64,000 bases of DNA from the NCBI GenBank assembly GCA_040119125.1, contig JBEDTR010000007.1:277883-341882 (forward strand). The letters run 5' to 3'. Below the pieces are notes generated by a model. It saw only the letters and a list, made by a program, of their open reading frames with translations, was not told the DNA's origin and did no database searches. Position numbers and translations under genes: made by a program. Source of the stretch: Pacificitalea sp040119125 (GTDB lineage: Bacteria > Pseudomonadota > Alphaproteobacteria > Rhodobacterales > Rhodobacteraceae). The number at the start of each line of letters is the position of its first letter. Position 1 is the stretch's first letter. Shown one piece after another: positions 27,158-35,017 of this stretch.

Positions 27158-28510
27158 TCAGCTTCCCAATCGGCGCTCTACCGTGTCGACGATGGTGCCC
27201 ACGGTTTCGGTCAGCATCGCCTCATCTTCGCATTCCGCCATCACGCGGATCAGCGGCTCGGTGCCCGATTTGCGGATCAAGAGCCGCCCCTGCCCGGCGA
27301 GGCGTTTCTCGGCAGCGGCGATTTCGGCTTTGACCTCGGCGTCTTCCAGCGGTTTCGCGCCCGGCTTGAAACGCACATTGCGCAGCAGTTGGGGCACCGG
27401 CTCGAACTGACGCACAAGCTCAGAGGCAGGCTTGCCCGACCGGCTCATCGCGGCCAGAAATTGCAGCGCCGCGATCAGGCCATCGCCAGTGGTGGTGTAA
27501 TCGGTCATCACGATATGGCCCGATTGTTCGCCGCCCAGATTAAAGCCGCCCGCGCGCATCCGCTCGACCACATAGCGGTCGCCGACGGGCGTGCGTTCCA
27601 GCCCCAGACCCTGCGCCGCCAGATGCCGCTCCAACCCCAGATTGCTCATCACCGTGGCCACGAGCGCCCCGCCGGACAGGCGGTCCTCGCTGGCCCAAAG
27701 TGTGGCCAGCAGCGCCATGATCTGATCGCCATCGGCCACCGCGCCGGTTTCGTCGAGGATCATCACCCGGTCGGCGTCGCCGTCCAGACAGATGCCCAGA
27801 TCCGCGCGCCGTTCGACCACCGTGCGCGCGGCGAGCTGCACATTGGTCGAGCCGCAGCCATCGTTGATATTGACGCCGTTTGGCTCCACCCCGATCGCGA
27901 CGACCTCAGCGCCCAGTTCCCACAGGACTTCGGGCGCGGTGCGATACGCCGCGCCATTGGCACAATCCACCACGATGCGCAGTCCGGTCAGCATCCGGTT
28001 TGCCGGGAAGGTCGATTTCGCCCGCTCGACATACCGGAAGCGGCCATCGTCGATGCGCTTGGCCCGGCCAATGCTGCCCGCGGCGGTAGGATCGACACCG
28101 TCGAGCACCATCGCCTCGATTTCGGCCTCGGCCTCATCCGACAGCTTGAACCCGTCGGGGCCAAAGAACTTGATGCCATTGTCATGCGCGGGGTTGTGGC
28201 TGGCGGAGATCATGATCCCCACATCCGCCCGCATGGACCGCGTCAGATAGCCCACTGCAGGCGTCGGCACCGGGCCCAGCAGCAGCACGTTCATCCCGGT
28301 GGAGGTCAGCCCCGCGGTCAGCGCGTTTTCGAACATGTAGCCCGACAGGCGCGTGTCCTTGCCGATCACCACCCGGTGGCCGCTGCTGCCGTCGGAGCGG
28401 AAATAGCGCCCCGCTGCCGCGCCCAGCCGCAATGCCATCTCGGCGGTCATCGGATAGGTATTGGCCCGACCGCGCACGCCATCGGTGCCGAAAAGTTCCC
28501 TGCCGCTCAT
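27158..28510 (-). CDS. glmM: Phosphoglucosamine mutase
   Basis: A 450-residue alpha-D-phosphohexomutase converting glucosamine-6-phosphate to glucosamine-1-phosphate for peptidoglycan and LPS precursors. The phosphoserine loop is MISASHNPAHDNGIK (about residue 100), the metal-binding loop CLDGDADRV, and the C-terminal phosphate-binding loop RKSGTEPLIRVM. AAAGG precedes the ATG at 28510. It is followed upstream by folP and folB on the same strand, the usual Rhodobacterales order. Confidence 0.96.
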   Translation of the reverse strand: MSGRELFGTDGVRGRANTYPMTAEMALRLGAAAGRYFRSDGSSGHRVVIGKDTRLSGYMFENALTAGLTSTGMNVLLLGPVPTPAVGYLTRSMRADVGIMISASHNPAHDNGIKFFGPDGFKLSDEAEAEIEAMVLDGVDPTAAGSIGRAKRIDDGRFRYVERAKSTFPANRMLTGLRIVVDCANGAAYRTAPEVLWELGAEVVAIGVEPNGVNINDGCGSTNVQLAARTVVERRADLGICLDGDADRVMILDETGAVADGDQIMALLATLWASEDRLSGGALVATVMSNLGLERHLAAQGLGLERTPVGDRYVVERMRAGGFNLGGEQSGHIVMTDYTTTGDGLIAALQFLAAMSRSGKPASELVRQFEPVPQLLRNVRFKPGAKPLEDAEVKAEIAAAEKRLAGQGRLLIRKSGTEPLIRVMAECEDEAMLTETVGTIVDTVERRLGS

Positions 28511-28672
28511 TGTCTGCCTTTCGTCGGGACCGCGATGCCTGCGCGGCCCATGTTCCCTATGTCGATGCCGACCATGTAGGGCGGGCGGCGCCACAGCAAC
28601 CTGTGACGCGTGATTTTGCCCTAGGAATTGGGCAGCGCCGCGCGCGCCGCCCCCCTCGGGCCGCTGCGCGGC

Positions 28673-29797
28673 TCAGTCCAACGCGCCACGCGGATCGCAT
28701 ACGGCGCACCATAGTCGCAGCGCCTGCGCGTGGGACGCGGCGTCATGCACGCGCATGACCTGCACCCCCTGCCCCCACGCGGCCTGCGCCAGCGCGACCG
28801 AGCCGGGATCGCGCGCGGCGGCGGGCAGTTCACCCGCATCACCCGCGCCCAGCCGCCCGATGAAGCCTTTGCGCGACACGCCCAGCAACAGCCCGCAGCC
28901 CAGACCGTGAAACAGCCCGATCCGCCGCAGCAGCGCCAGATTATGCGCCTGCGTCTTGCCAAAGCCGATACCGGGATCGAGCAGGATCTGACGCCGATCA
29001 ATGCCCGCAGCCTCGGCCCGCTCCAGCCGCGCCTCCAGCGCGTCATAGACATCCAGCAGCACGTCGCCATAGCGCGGATCGCGCTGCATCGTTTCCGGCA
29101 GGCCCTGCGCATGCATAATACAAACGGGCGCGGCGCGCGCGGCGACCAGATCCGCCATTCCGGAATCGAAATCGAAGCCGGAGACATCATTGACCAGATC
29201 CGCCCCGGCATCGAGCGCGGCCGCGGCCACGGCGGCCTTGCGCGTGTCTATGCTCAGCGGCGTAGTGAGCCCATCGGCCCGCAGCGCGCGGATCACCGGG
29301 GCGGTGCGGGCGATCTCCTCGGATAGCGAAACCTCAGCCGCGCCGGGGCGGGTGCTTTCGCCGCCAAGGTCGAGCATGTCGCAATGCGCCGCAAGATGCC
29401 GGGCCTGCGCCAGCGCGGCCTCCGGCCTGTCAAACTGCCCCCCGTCGGAGAAACTGTCAGGCGTCAGGTTCAAGATGCCCATGATGCGCGGCAGCCGCAG
29501 GTCCAGCCCGCCAAGGGGCGCACGCGCAGCAGTCAGCCGATCGATGACCTCGGTTGGGACTTGCTCGATGGGCAGGATGTCCGGCAGGTCCTCATAGGGA
29601 TCGGGGTGGTCGGCGGGGGCGCGGCGGATACGCTCGACCCGGTCAAACCAGCACCAGCCCCCCGCCAGCGGCAGGGCCTCGGGGCTGGGGGCGGGGTCGG
29701 TCTGGCAGATCGGACGCCAATAGACGCGGCCGGTGTCGCGGGAGGCGGTGTCGCGGGACGCCGTGTCGCGGGATGCGGTGTCGGGGGTGCCCATCAT
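28673..29797 (-). CDS. folP: Dihydropteroate synthase with repeat-bearing N-terminus
   Basis: A 374-residue enzyme joining p-aminobenzoate to dihydropterin pyrophosphate in folate synthesis; the target of sulfonamides. The catalytic core starts near residue 104 with MGILNLTPDSFSDGG, then LDLGGESTRPGA. The N-terminal extension of about 100 residues begins with three DTASR repeats encoded by a 15-bp tandem repeat. Two ATG codons lie in tandem at the start, one base after the folB stop, so folB and folP are probably co-translated. Confidence 0.93.
   Translation of the reverse strand: MMGTPDTASRDTASRDTASRDTGRVYWRPICQTDPAPSPEALPLAGGWCWFDRVERIRRAPADHPDPYEDLPDILPIEQVPTEVIDRLTAARAPLGGLDLRLPRIMGILNLTPDSFSDGGQFDRPEAALAQARHLAAHCDMLDLGGESTRPGAAEVSLSEEIARTAPVIRALRADGLTTPLSIDTRKAAVAAAALDAGADLVNDVSGFDFDSGMADLVAARAAPVCIMHAQGLPETMQRDPRYGDVLLDVYDALEARLERAEAAGIDRRQILLDPGIGFGKTQAHNLALLRRIGLFHGLGCGLLLGVSRKGFIGRLGAGDAGELPAAARDPGSVALAQAAWGQGVQVMRVHDAASHAQALRLWCAVCDPRGALD
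29733..29777. repeat. 15-bp in-frame tandem repeat in folP, three copies
   Basis: GTGTCGCGGGA(G/C/T)GC(G/C) is repeated three times without interruption (29733, 29748, 29763), with a partial copy at 29778. It encodes DTASR units near the FolP N-terminus. The 15-bp period keeps frame, so copy-number change would not break the gene. Confidence 0.85.
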
Positions 29798-29798
29798 G

Positions 29799-30608
29799 TC
29801 ACTCCTTTGCAGGCGCGATGCCCAGATCCTCCGCCAACCACGCGATCAGCCGCGCGGGATCGGCGCTGCGCGGCGCGCCGGGCGTGTCGAGGATCAGCTT
29901 CGCCGGGGCCCAGACACAGGCGGCCCCGATCCGGCGGGCATGTTCAATCTCGGTGCGGCTCGCCACCATGGTCAGATCGGGATGCCGCGCGATCAGCGCC
30001 CATCCCGCCTGTTCCAGCGCCAAAAGTGCCCGGCGCAGGTCGGCCTCCGCGTGATGTGTCGCAACCATGGACGGCGCGTCCCGTGGCAGCAAGATCAACG
30101 GACCATCGCCTGTCGGCAGCGCGGCCTCCTCCCCCATCAGGGCAAGGCGCGGCACGGGCGGCGGGGCGATGCGCCTGCCGTCGCCTTGGATAGCGGCGGC
30201 GGCGGGTGACGAGGCCGGGGCCGGACCACGATCCACGCCGGGCTTTTCCCGCCGGATCGCCACGCCCAGCGCAAACGGTCCGCGATCAAGCTTGCGCAAC
30301 TCCACCTCCACCGCGCCCGCGCGCGGCTCGGCCAGCAGCAGGGCCGCGATACGCTCGGCCAGCGTTTCAAGCAGGTTCAGACGCTCCGCCGCCGTGGCGG
30401 TATCGATGGCGGCAAGGATGGTGTCATAGCTCAGAATAGTGTCGACATCGTCCTCGGTTCCGCCGGTGTCAGGCGTAACCTCCACCACGATCTCGAAGCC
30501 CAGCCTTTGGGTTGCGGTGCGTTCGCTGGCAAATGCGCCGATCTCCAGATCACGCACATGATCGCGCAGGAAAATCCGGTCGGCGCGGGAGAGCGCGGGC
30601 CCGGTCAT
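29799..30608 (-). CDS. folB: Dihydroneopterin aldolase with C-terminal extension
   Basis: A 269-residue protein whose first 120 residues match FolB (DRIFLRDHVRDLEIGAFASE, with a catalytic-type Glu and RLNLLETLAERIA). FolB cleaves dihydroneopterin to hydroxymethyl-dihydropterin. Bacterial FolB is normally about 120 residues; the remaining 150 residues start with a Pro/Ala linker and continue as an alpha/beta-looking domain I do not recognise. The stop of the flavin reductase gene overlaps its start by 4 bp (ATGA), and folP follows one base after its own stop. Confidence 0.87.
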   Translation of the reverse strand: MTGPALSRADRIFLRDHVRDLEIGAFASERTATQRLGFEIVVEVTPDTGGTEDDVDTILSYDTILAAIDTATAAERLNLLETLAERIAALLLAEPRAGAVEVELRKLDRGPFALGVAIRREKPGVDRGPAPASSPAAAAIQGDGRRIAPPPVPRLALMGEEAALPTGDGPLILLPRDAPSMVATHHAEADLRRALLALEQAGWALIARHPDLTMVASRTEIEHARRIGAACVWAPAKLILDTPGAPRSADPARLIAWLAEDLGIAPAKE

Positions 30609-31210
30609 ACGTCGGGCCTCGTCAGCGAAAACAGATCGTCGATGACACCGTAATCTCGATAGCCCAGACGCGTCAGGGGTTTATAGCTCAGCACGTCAAA
30701 CCGGCCATCGCGCAGGCAATCGTCCCGCAGATGCACGCCCGTGACCTCGCCCAGCACCAGATAATTCGTGTCGCCCTCCAGCCGCACGATCTGCGTCATG
30801 CGGCATTCCAGATTGGCCGGGGCCTCCGCCACGCGCGAACACGCGATACCGTCGCATTCCGCGCGCGCGATCCCGGCCTGCGTGAACTCATCGACCTCGC
30901 GGTCATAGGCCCCCGAACTGGCATTCATCGCATCGCGCATCGCATAGGCCACTACATTGACGCAGAACACGCCGGTTTCACGGATATTGGCGACGCTGTC
31001 CTTGGTGCCGTCGCGATCCGGCTTGGCGCTGGTCGAAGCGAACATCACCTGCGGCGGCGTATAGGCGACCGCGTTAAAGAACGAATAAGGGGCGAGGTTA
31101 TCGCGCCCCGCCTTATCGCGGGTGGAAATCCAGCCAATCGGGCGTGGGGTGACGATGGCGTTAAACGGGTTATGCGGCAGCCCGTGACCTTCGGCGGGGC
31201 GATAGAACAT
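30605..31210 (-). CDS. Flavin reductase family protein (FMN-binding split barrel)
   Basis: A 201-residue protein of the flavin reductase-like, FMN-binding split-barrel family. Typical segments are TPRPIGWISTRDKAG and NLAPYSFFNAVAYTPP. Such proteins bind FMN and often supply reduced flavin or act as NAD(P)H oxidoreductases; the exact role is open. The ATG at 31210 matches the family N-terminus; an in-frame ATG at 31420 would add 70 unrelated residues across the divergent GNAT start. The stop overlaps the folB start. Confidence 0.83.
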   Translation of the reverse strand: MFYRPAEGHGLPHNPFNAIVTPRPIGWISTRDKAGRDNLAPYSFFNAVAYTPPQVMFASTSAKPDRDGTKDSVANIRETGVFCVNVVAYAMRDAMNASSGAYDREVDEFTQAGIARAECDGIACSRVAEAPANLECRMTQIVRLEGDTNYLVLGEVTGVHLRDDCLRDGRFDVLSYKPLTRLGYRDYGVIDDLFSLTRPDV

Positions 31211-31368
31211 GACGGTCTCCTTCTGCCCCGACCCGACCCGCGATGGGACCGGCGCGGGGACGCGGCTCCTGTTTGCGGCACAGGTAACGCCGTGATAGGC
31301 GCATCGCCAGTCAAAAGCGGACAGGCTGCGGGGCACCGCCGCAGGGTCGGACATCAGGACATGTCGCG

Positions 31369-31863
31369 TTGTATCAGTTGACCGAGGAAACACCTGCCGA
31401 TCACTGGGAGGTGGAAGCACTTTACGATCTGTGTTTCGCCCCCGGGCGGGAGGCGCTGTCCTCCTACCGGCTGCGCGACGGCATCCCCCCCGTGACCGGG
31501 CTATCCCGTGTCGCCCGCGATGGCGACGGTATCCTTGCCGGGGCGATCCGGTTCTGGCCCGTGCGCATCCGCTTTGACTCCGCGCAGGACTTTGCCCCCG
31601 CGCTGCTGTTGGGGCCCGTTGCGGTCCATCCCACCCGTCAGGGCGAGGGGCTGGGCGGTTTGCTGATGCGCGACAGCCTGCAATTGGCCACCGATGCCGG
31701 GTGGCACCGGGTGATGCTGGTGGGGGATGCGCCCTATTACAGCCGGTTCGGATTTCACCGCCTCGACGCTGTGCGGATGCCCCCGCCGACCAATCCCGAA
31801 CGCGTGCTGGGGCTGGGCGACTGGCAGGGGATCGCAGGCAATGTGGAGGCTTGGCGCGACTGA
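31369..31863 (+). CDS. GNAT-family N-acetyltransferase
   Basis: A 164-residue GNAT protein. The acetyl-CoA loop is HPTRQGEGLGGLL (about residues 86-98), followed by LVGDAPYYSRFGFH, typical of the YhbS-like subgroup. No ATG is available in frame; TTG at 31369, 8 bp after AGGA, is the best start and TTG at 31378 is an alternative. The acetyl acceptor is unknown. It is divergent from the flavin reductase gene. Confidence 0.8.
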   Translation: MYQLTEETPADHWEVEALYDLCFAPGREALSSYRLRDGIPPVTGLSRVARDGDGILAGAIRFWPVRIRFDSAQDFAPALLLGPVAVHPTRQGEGLGGLLMRDSLQLATDAGWHRVMLVGDAPYYSRFGFHRLDAVRMPPPTNPERVLGLGDWQGIAGNVEAWRD

Positions 31864-31878
31864 ACCCGGCGCGCCGGA

Positions 31879-32844
31879 TCAGTCGGCCGCGGCGACCCGT
31901 GTCGCGCCAAACACGCAGCCATCACTGACCAGTTGCGGCGGCGTCAGGCACAGATTGCGCGCCACGGCCCAAGCGGCCAGCACCTTGGGCACATAGTCAC
32001 GGGTTTCGGCATAGGGCGGCACGCCCTTGTTGCGGCGCACGGCGTTCTCGCCCGCATTATAGGAGGCCAGAACCATCAGCGGGTCGCGGTCAAACTCCCC
32101 CATCAGCCAGTCAAGATAGGCGACCCCGCCGCGGATATTCTCTGCCGGATCGGTGCGGTCGTTGACGCCAAACCGCGCAGCGGTGGGGGCCATCAGTTGC
32201 ATCAGCCCAGTCGCGCCCGCGTGGCTGACAGCGGCAGTGCGGCCGGAACTTTCGACCCCGATGACGGCCACGACCAGCGCTGGTGAGACCGAGGTGCCGA
32301 TCGTGGCCTTCAAAATGTCGGTACCATGAATATCCGCGATACGTTTCAGCGTCGCAAGGCGCGGTCCCGCCACGCGCGCCCCGCCCGGCCCCGCACCCAG
32401 CGCCGCGACGGCCTTTTCCAACCGTCCGGGTCCGCTATCGCCCAGCGCCGGCGAAATCGCGTCCCAATACCATGAATAGGCGCTCTTGCTTGCGACGCTG
32501 CCAGCGGTGCCCGCGGCACCACCCCCGGCGGGGGGCGTCGGTGCCTTGGCCACCGCATCCTGCGCCGCGCGCTTCTTTAACAGTTCGGGATCGGTGCCGT
32601 TGGGGCGCGCGGCCAGAAACCGCGCCTGCGCCGCCGGATCGATCTGCACGGTGATCCGTTTGCCCGCAGCGGGGCGCCCTACCGAGACCCGCTTGAACGT
32701 GAAGGCACTGGTGTCCTCCGCGTGGGCGCGCGAGGGCGCAACCCCCGCAAGCGTTGCGGCGCCCATGAGAATCGCGGTCCCCGTCAAAGCGCCAAGAATC
32801 AGGTTTGCAGGGGTTCTGGCCCGATTGGCGGCATTCGTGATCAT
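31879..32844 (-). CDS. Lytic transglycosylase (SLT domain)
   Basis: A 321-residue secreted enzyme. An N-terminal hydrophobic signal segment (ending near APSRAHAE) is followed by a linker rich in Ala, Gly and Pro, and the SLT fold in the C-terminal half. The catalytic Glu is in IGVESSGR, followed by GATGLMQLM and ASYNAGENAV. It cleaves peptidoglycan glycan strands with anhydro-muramic ends. GAGGA precedes the ATG at 32844. Its position just before the tad genes may relate to passage of the pilus through the wall, but this is inference. Confidence 0.88.
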   Translation of the reverse strand: MITNAANRARTPANLILGALTGTAILMGAATLAGVAPSRAHAEDTSAFTFKRVSVGRPAAGKRITVQIDPAAQARFLAARPNGTDPELLKKRAAQDAVAKAPTPPAGGGAAGTAGSVASKSAYSWYWDAISPALGDSGPGRLEKAVAALGAGPGGARVAGPRLATLKRIADIHGTDILKATIGTSVSPALVVAVIGVESSGRTAAVSHAGATGLMQLMAPTAARFGVNDRTDPAENIRGGVAYLDWLMGEFDRDPLMVLASYNAGENAVRRNKGVPPYAETRDYVPKVLAAWAVARNLCLTPPQLVSDGCVFGATRVAAAD

Positions 32845-33245
32845 GACTGTCCTCGTGAACACCCGCGCGGGGCATCTCGTTGAGCTGCGGTTTCGCCCAT
32901 TCGGGCTTATCGATGGGCTCAGCTAAGCGTGCGGATGGGCTCAGAGCCAGACAAAGCTGCCTTAATTGCCCCTCTTGATGCCGTTTTTGTGTCCGACCGT
33001 GCGGTTGGGGCAACGCTATAAAACAAATTAACGGAAAGTTTCCGTTTCCAAACAAATGCTTAAATAGAAATTCTGCAGAAAATTCCTTCGCTTTGAAATT
33101 GTACGAGTGCGGTCAAAGTGCTGCCCCATTCCGGGGGCTATATCATCTCATCCAAAGCGGAGATCGAGCCAACAAGAGGCCGGCTCACAAGAGACCCGCA
33201 GCGGCCACTGAAACGAGCAAACATGATCCTTGGAGGGACATTACT
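32845..33245. promoter_or_regulatory. Promoter region between lytic transglycosylase and Flp pilin gene
   Basis: About 400 bp, more AT-rich than its surroundings, without a credible gene. It contains a 17-bp palindrome (33030-33046), a 10-bp palindrome TTCTGCAGAA (33071-33080), and TATAAA at 33017-33022. GGAGGG just before 33246 is the pilin ribosome-binding site. Confidence 0.5.
33030..33046. promoter_or_regulatory. 17-bp palindrome upstream of the Flp pilin gene
   Basis: AACGGAAA and TTTCCGTT are perfect inverted arms around one G, about 200 bp upstream of the pilin start. It is a likely regulator site; the protein is unknown. Confidence 0.5.
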
Positions 33246-33461
33246 ATGAAATTCTTCAACATCCTGAACAACTTCCGCAACGACGAAGACGGTGCTGTGA
33301 CCGTTGACTGGGTTGTGCTGACCGCCGCCATCGTCGGCCTGGGCATCGCCGTGATCACCACTGTGAGCGGCGGCATCACCGAATTGGGCGACGATATCGC
33401 CGACAGCGTGAGCACCACCGGAGTTGGCGCCGCGATCGGCACCGAAGAAGAAGAAGGCTAA
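33246..33461 (+). CDS. flp: Flp/Fap-type pilin (major pilin candidate)
   Basis: A 71-residue type IVb prepilin. The leader ends in NDEDG, and prepilin peptidase should cut before AVTVDWVVLT; the hydrophobic helix follows. In classic Flp pilins the fifth mature residue is Glu; here it is Asp. The C-terminus is acidic (EEEEG). The ATG at 33246 follows GGAGGG; a longer open frame upstream is not used. It is the first gene of the tad locus and is followed by a strong hairpin. Confidence 0.9.
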   Translation: MKFFNILNNFRNDEDGAVTVDWVVLTAAIVGLGIAVITTVSGGITELGDDIADSVSTTGVGAAIGTEEEEG

Positions 33462-33475
33462 TAGGCCGACCTAGC

Positions 33476-33520
33476 GATCCCGCCCGCCGCCGCCCGCAAG
33501 GGCCCGGCGCGGGCGGGATC
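33476..33520 (+). promoter_or_regulatory. Long GC-rich hairpin after the first pilin gene
   Basis: GATCCCGCCCGC (33476-33487) pairs perfectly with GCGGGCGGGATC (33509-33520), and the inner part can pair further. No T tract follows. It may stabilise the pilin mRNA 3' end or attenuate read-through to the downstream assembly genes. Confidence 0.6.
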
Positions 33521-33579
33521 CACCCCACCACCTACGCCCCATCCTGGCCTCCGGGCCAGCCTACAGCAGACGGACCGAG

Positions 33580-33783
33580 ATGATACATTCCCTCATCGCC
33601 CTGTTTCGTAAGAACGAAGACGGTGCCGTCACGGTTGACTGGGTGGTCCTGACATCCGGTATCATCCTGATTGTCCTCGCCGCTCTCGTGCCTTTCGCGA
33701 ATGGCGTCTACTCTGTCTCAGAGTTGGTCGCTGAAGAGGTAAGTTCCGCCTCGGTCGCCAAGATCCACGCGACGAAGGACTGA
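33580..33783 (+). CDS. Second Flp-type pilin or minor pilin
   Basis: A 67-residue paralogue of the preceding pilin with the same NEDG/AVTVDWVVLT processing region and a hydrophobic helix, but a different C-terminal half lacking the acidic tail. It is probably a minor or alternative Flp subunit cleaved by the same prepilin peptidase. It starts about 120 bp after the first pilin, beyond the hairpin. Confidence 0.85.
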   Translation: MIHSLIALFRKNEDGAVTVDWVVLTSGIILIVLAALVPFANGVYSVSELVAEEVSSASVAKIHATKD

Positions 33784-33942
33784 GCGCTTCGGTCCGACCC
33801 TCGCACCCCATTTTCGACCTGCGCTGGTTAGATTGCGGCTCCGCTTCCCCATGAGCGCGGCCGCCCTGCGCGGTTCTGCCCCTGCGTGCGATCGCGGGCG
33901 GCCTCGACATAATAGAAACACGAGCAGAGAGAGGACGCCAAA

Positions 33943-34779
33943 ATGCGTATGCTTTTCGGTCTGGTACTTATCCTCGGCGTCGGTCTGGCCGGGTTCGCCG
34001 CCTACATGTTCCAAGGCTATCTGGAACAGGCTACGCTGGAACGCGACATCTTGCTCGACCAGCGCGCCAAGCTGGCCCCGACAACCGAAATCCTCGTGGT
34101 CTCGACCAAGAAAAACTACGGCGAACTGCTTAAGCAAGACGACGTGAAAAAAATCGTCTGGCAGGCCGACAGCGTGCCCGAAGGCAGCTTCACCAAGGTC
34201 GAAGACCTGTTCCCCGAAGGGGAGGAGCCGCGCGTCATCCTGAGCAGCATGCAGAAATTCGAGCCGATTCTGACCGGCAAAGTGACCCTTCCCGGCGAAG
34301 ATGCGGGCCTGACCTCGCGGCTTGGCATGGGCATGCGCGCCTTTGCGATCAAGGTCGACGTGACCTCCGGGGTCAGCGGCTTCCTGCGTCCCGGCGACCG
34401 CGTCGATGTCTACTGGACCGGCAGGGCCTTCGATAAGGAAGTCACCCGGCTCATCGACACGCGGGTCCGCCTGATTGCCGTCGACCAGATCTCCGACAGC
34501 GGCCGTCTGTCGCCCGTGATTGCCCGTAACGTGACCGTGGAGGTCAGCCCCCAGCAGGTCGCATCCTTGGCGCAGGCACAGGCAACGGGGCGTCTGTCGC
34601 TCAGCCTTGTCGGTGCCGAAGACGATCTGGTCGCCGAGGTAGTGCAGGTCGATCAGCGCTCGCTTCTGGGCATCGAAGAACGTGCCCCCGCCCCCGAGCC
34701 GGTTCGCGAACGGGTCTGTTCCACCAAGGTGCGCCGCGGCGCGGAAGTCTACGAACAGCGCATCCCCTGCCCCAACTGA
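33943..34779 (+). CDS. cpaB: Flp pilus assembly protein CpaB/RcpC
   Basis: A 278-residue protein with an N-terminal membrane anchor (residues 3-25) and an SAF-type domain in the periplasm (around residues 45-110), followed by the RcpC-like region with FLRPGDRVDVYWTG. CpaB/RcpC works with the secretin in the outer-membrane part of the Tad machine. A good GAGAGAGGA site precedes the ATG. Two cysteines near the C-terminus (CSTKVRR...CPN) might form a disulfide. Confidence 0.9.
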   Translation: MRMLFGLVLILGVGLAGFAAYMFQGYLEQATLERDILLDQRAKLAPTTEILVVSTKKNYGELLKQDDVKKIVWQADSVPEGSFTKVEDLFPEGEEPRVILSSMQKFEPILTGKVTLPGEDAGLTSRLGMGMRAFAIKVDVTSGVSGFLRPGDRVDVYWTGRAFDKEVTRLIDTRVRLIAVDQISDSGRLSPVIARNVTVEVSPQQVASLAQAQATGRLSLSLVGAEDDLVAEVVQVDQRSLLGIEERAPAPEPVRERVCSTKVRRGAEVYEQRIPCPN

Positions 34780-35017
34780 GCGAGGCACACTGGCCCCTTG
34801 CGGCACCTGACGCCGCGAGAGGCACCAAAAACGCCAGACGCCAAGCCCGCCTTATCATTGAACAATTGCCCGCAGCAGATCCACCTGTTGCGGGCAAACT
34901 ACATTCTCTGCCCCCCGCAATAGTTTGATTATTGATAAAAAATCGCTTTGCCCGCACCATAAGGGCAAGATCGGGCGCAGACCCATTCCGCACGCGGTGA
35001 CGAGAGGCAGGTCACAC

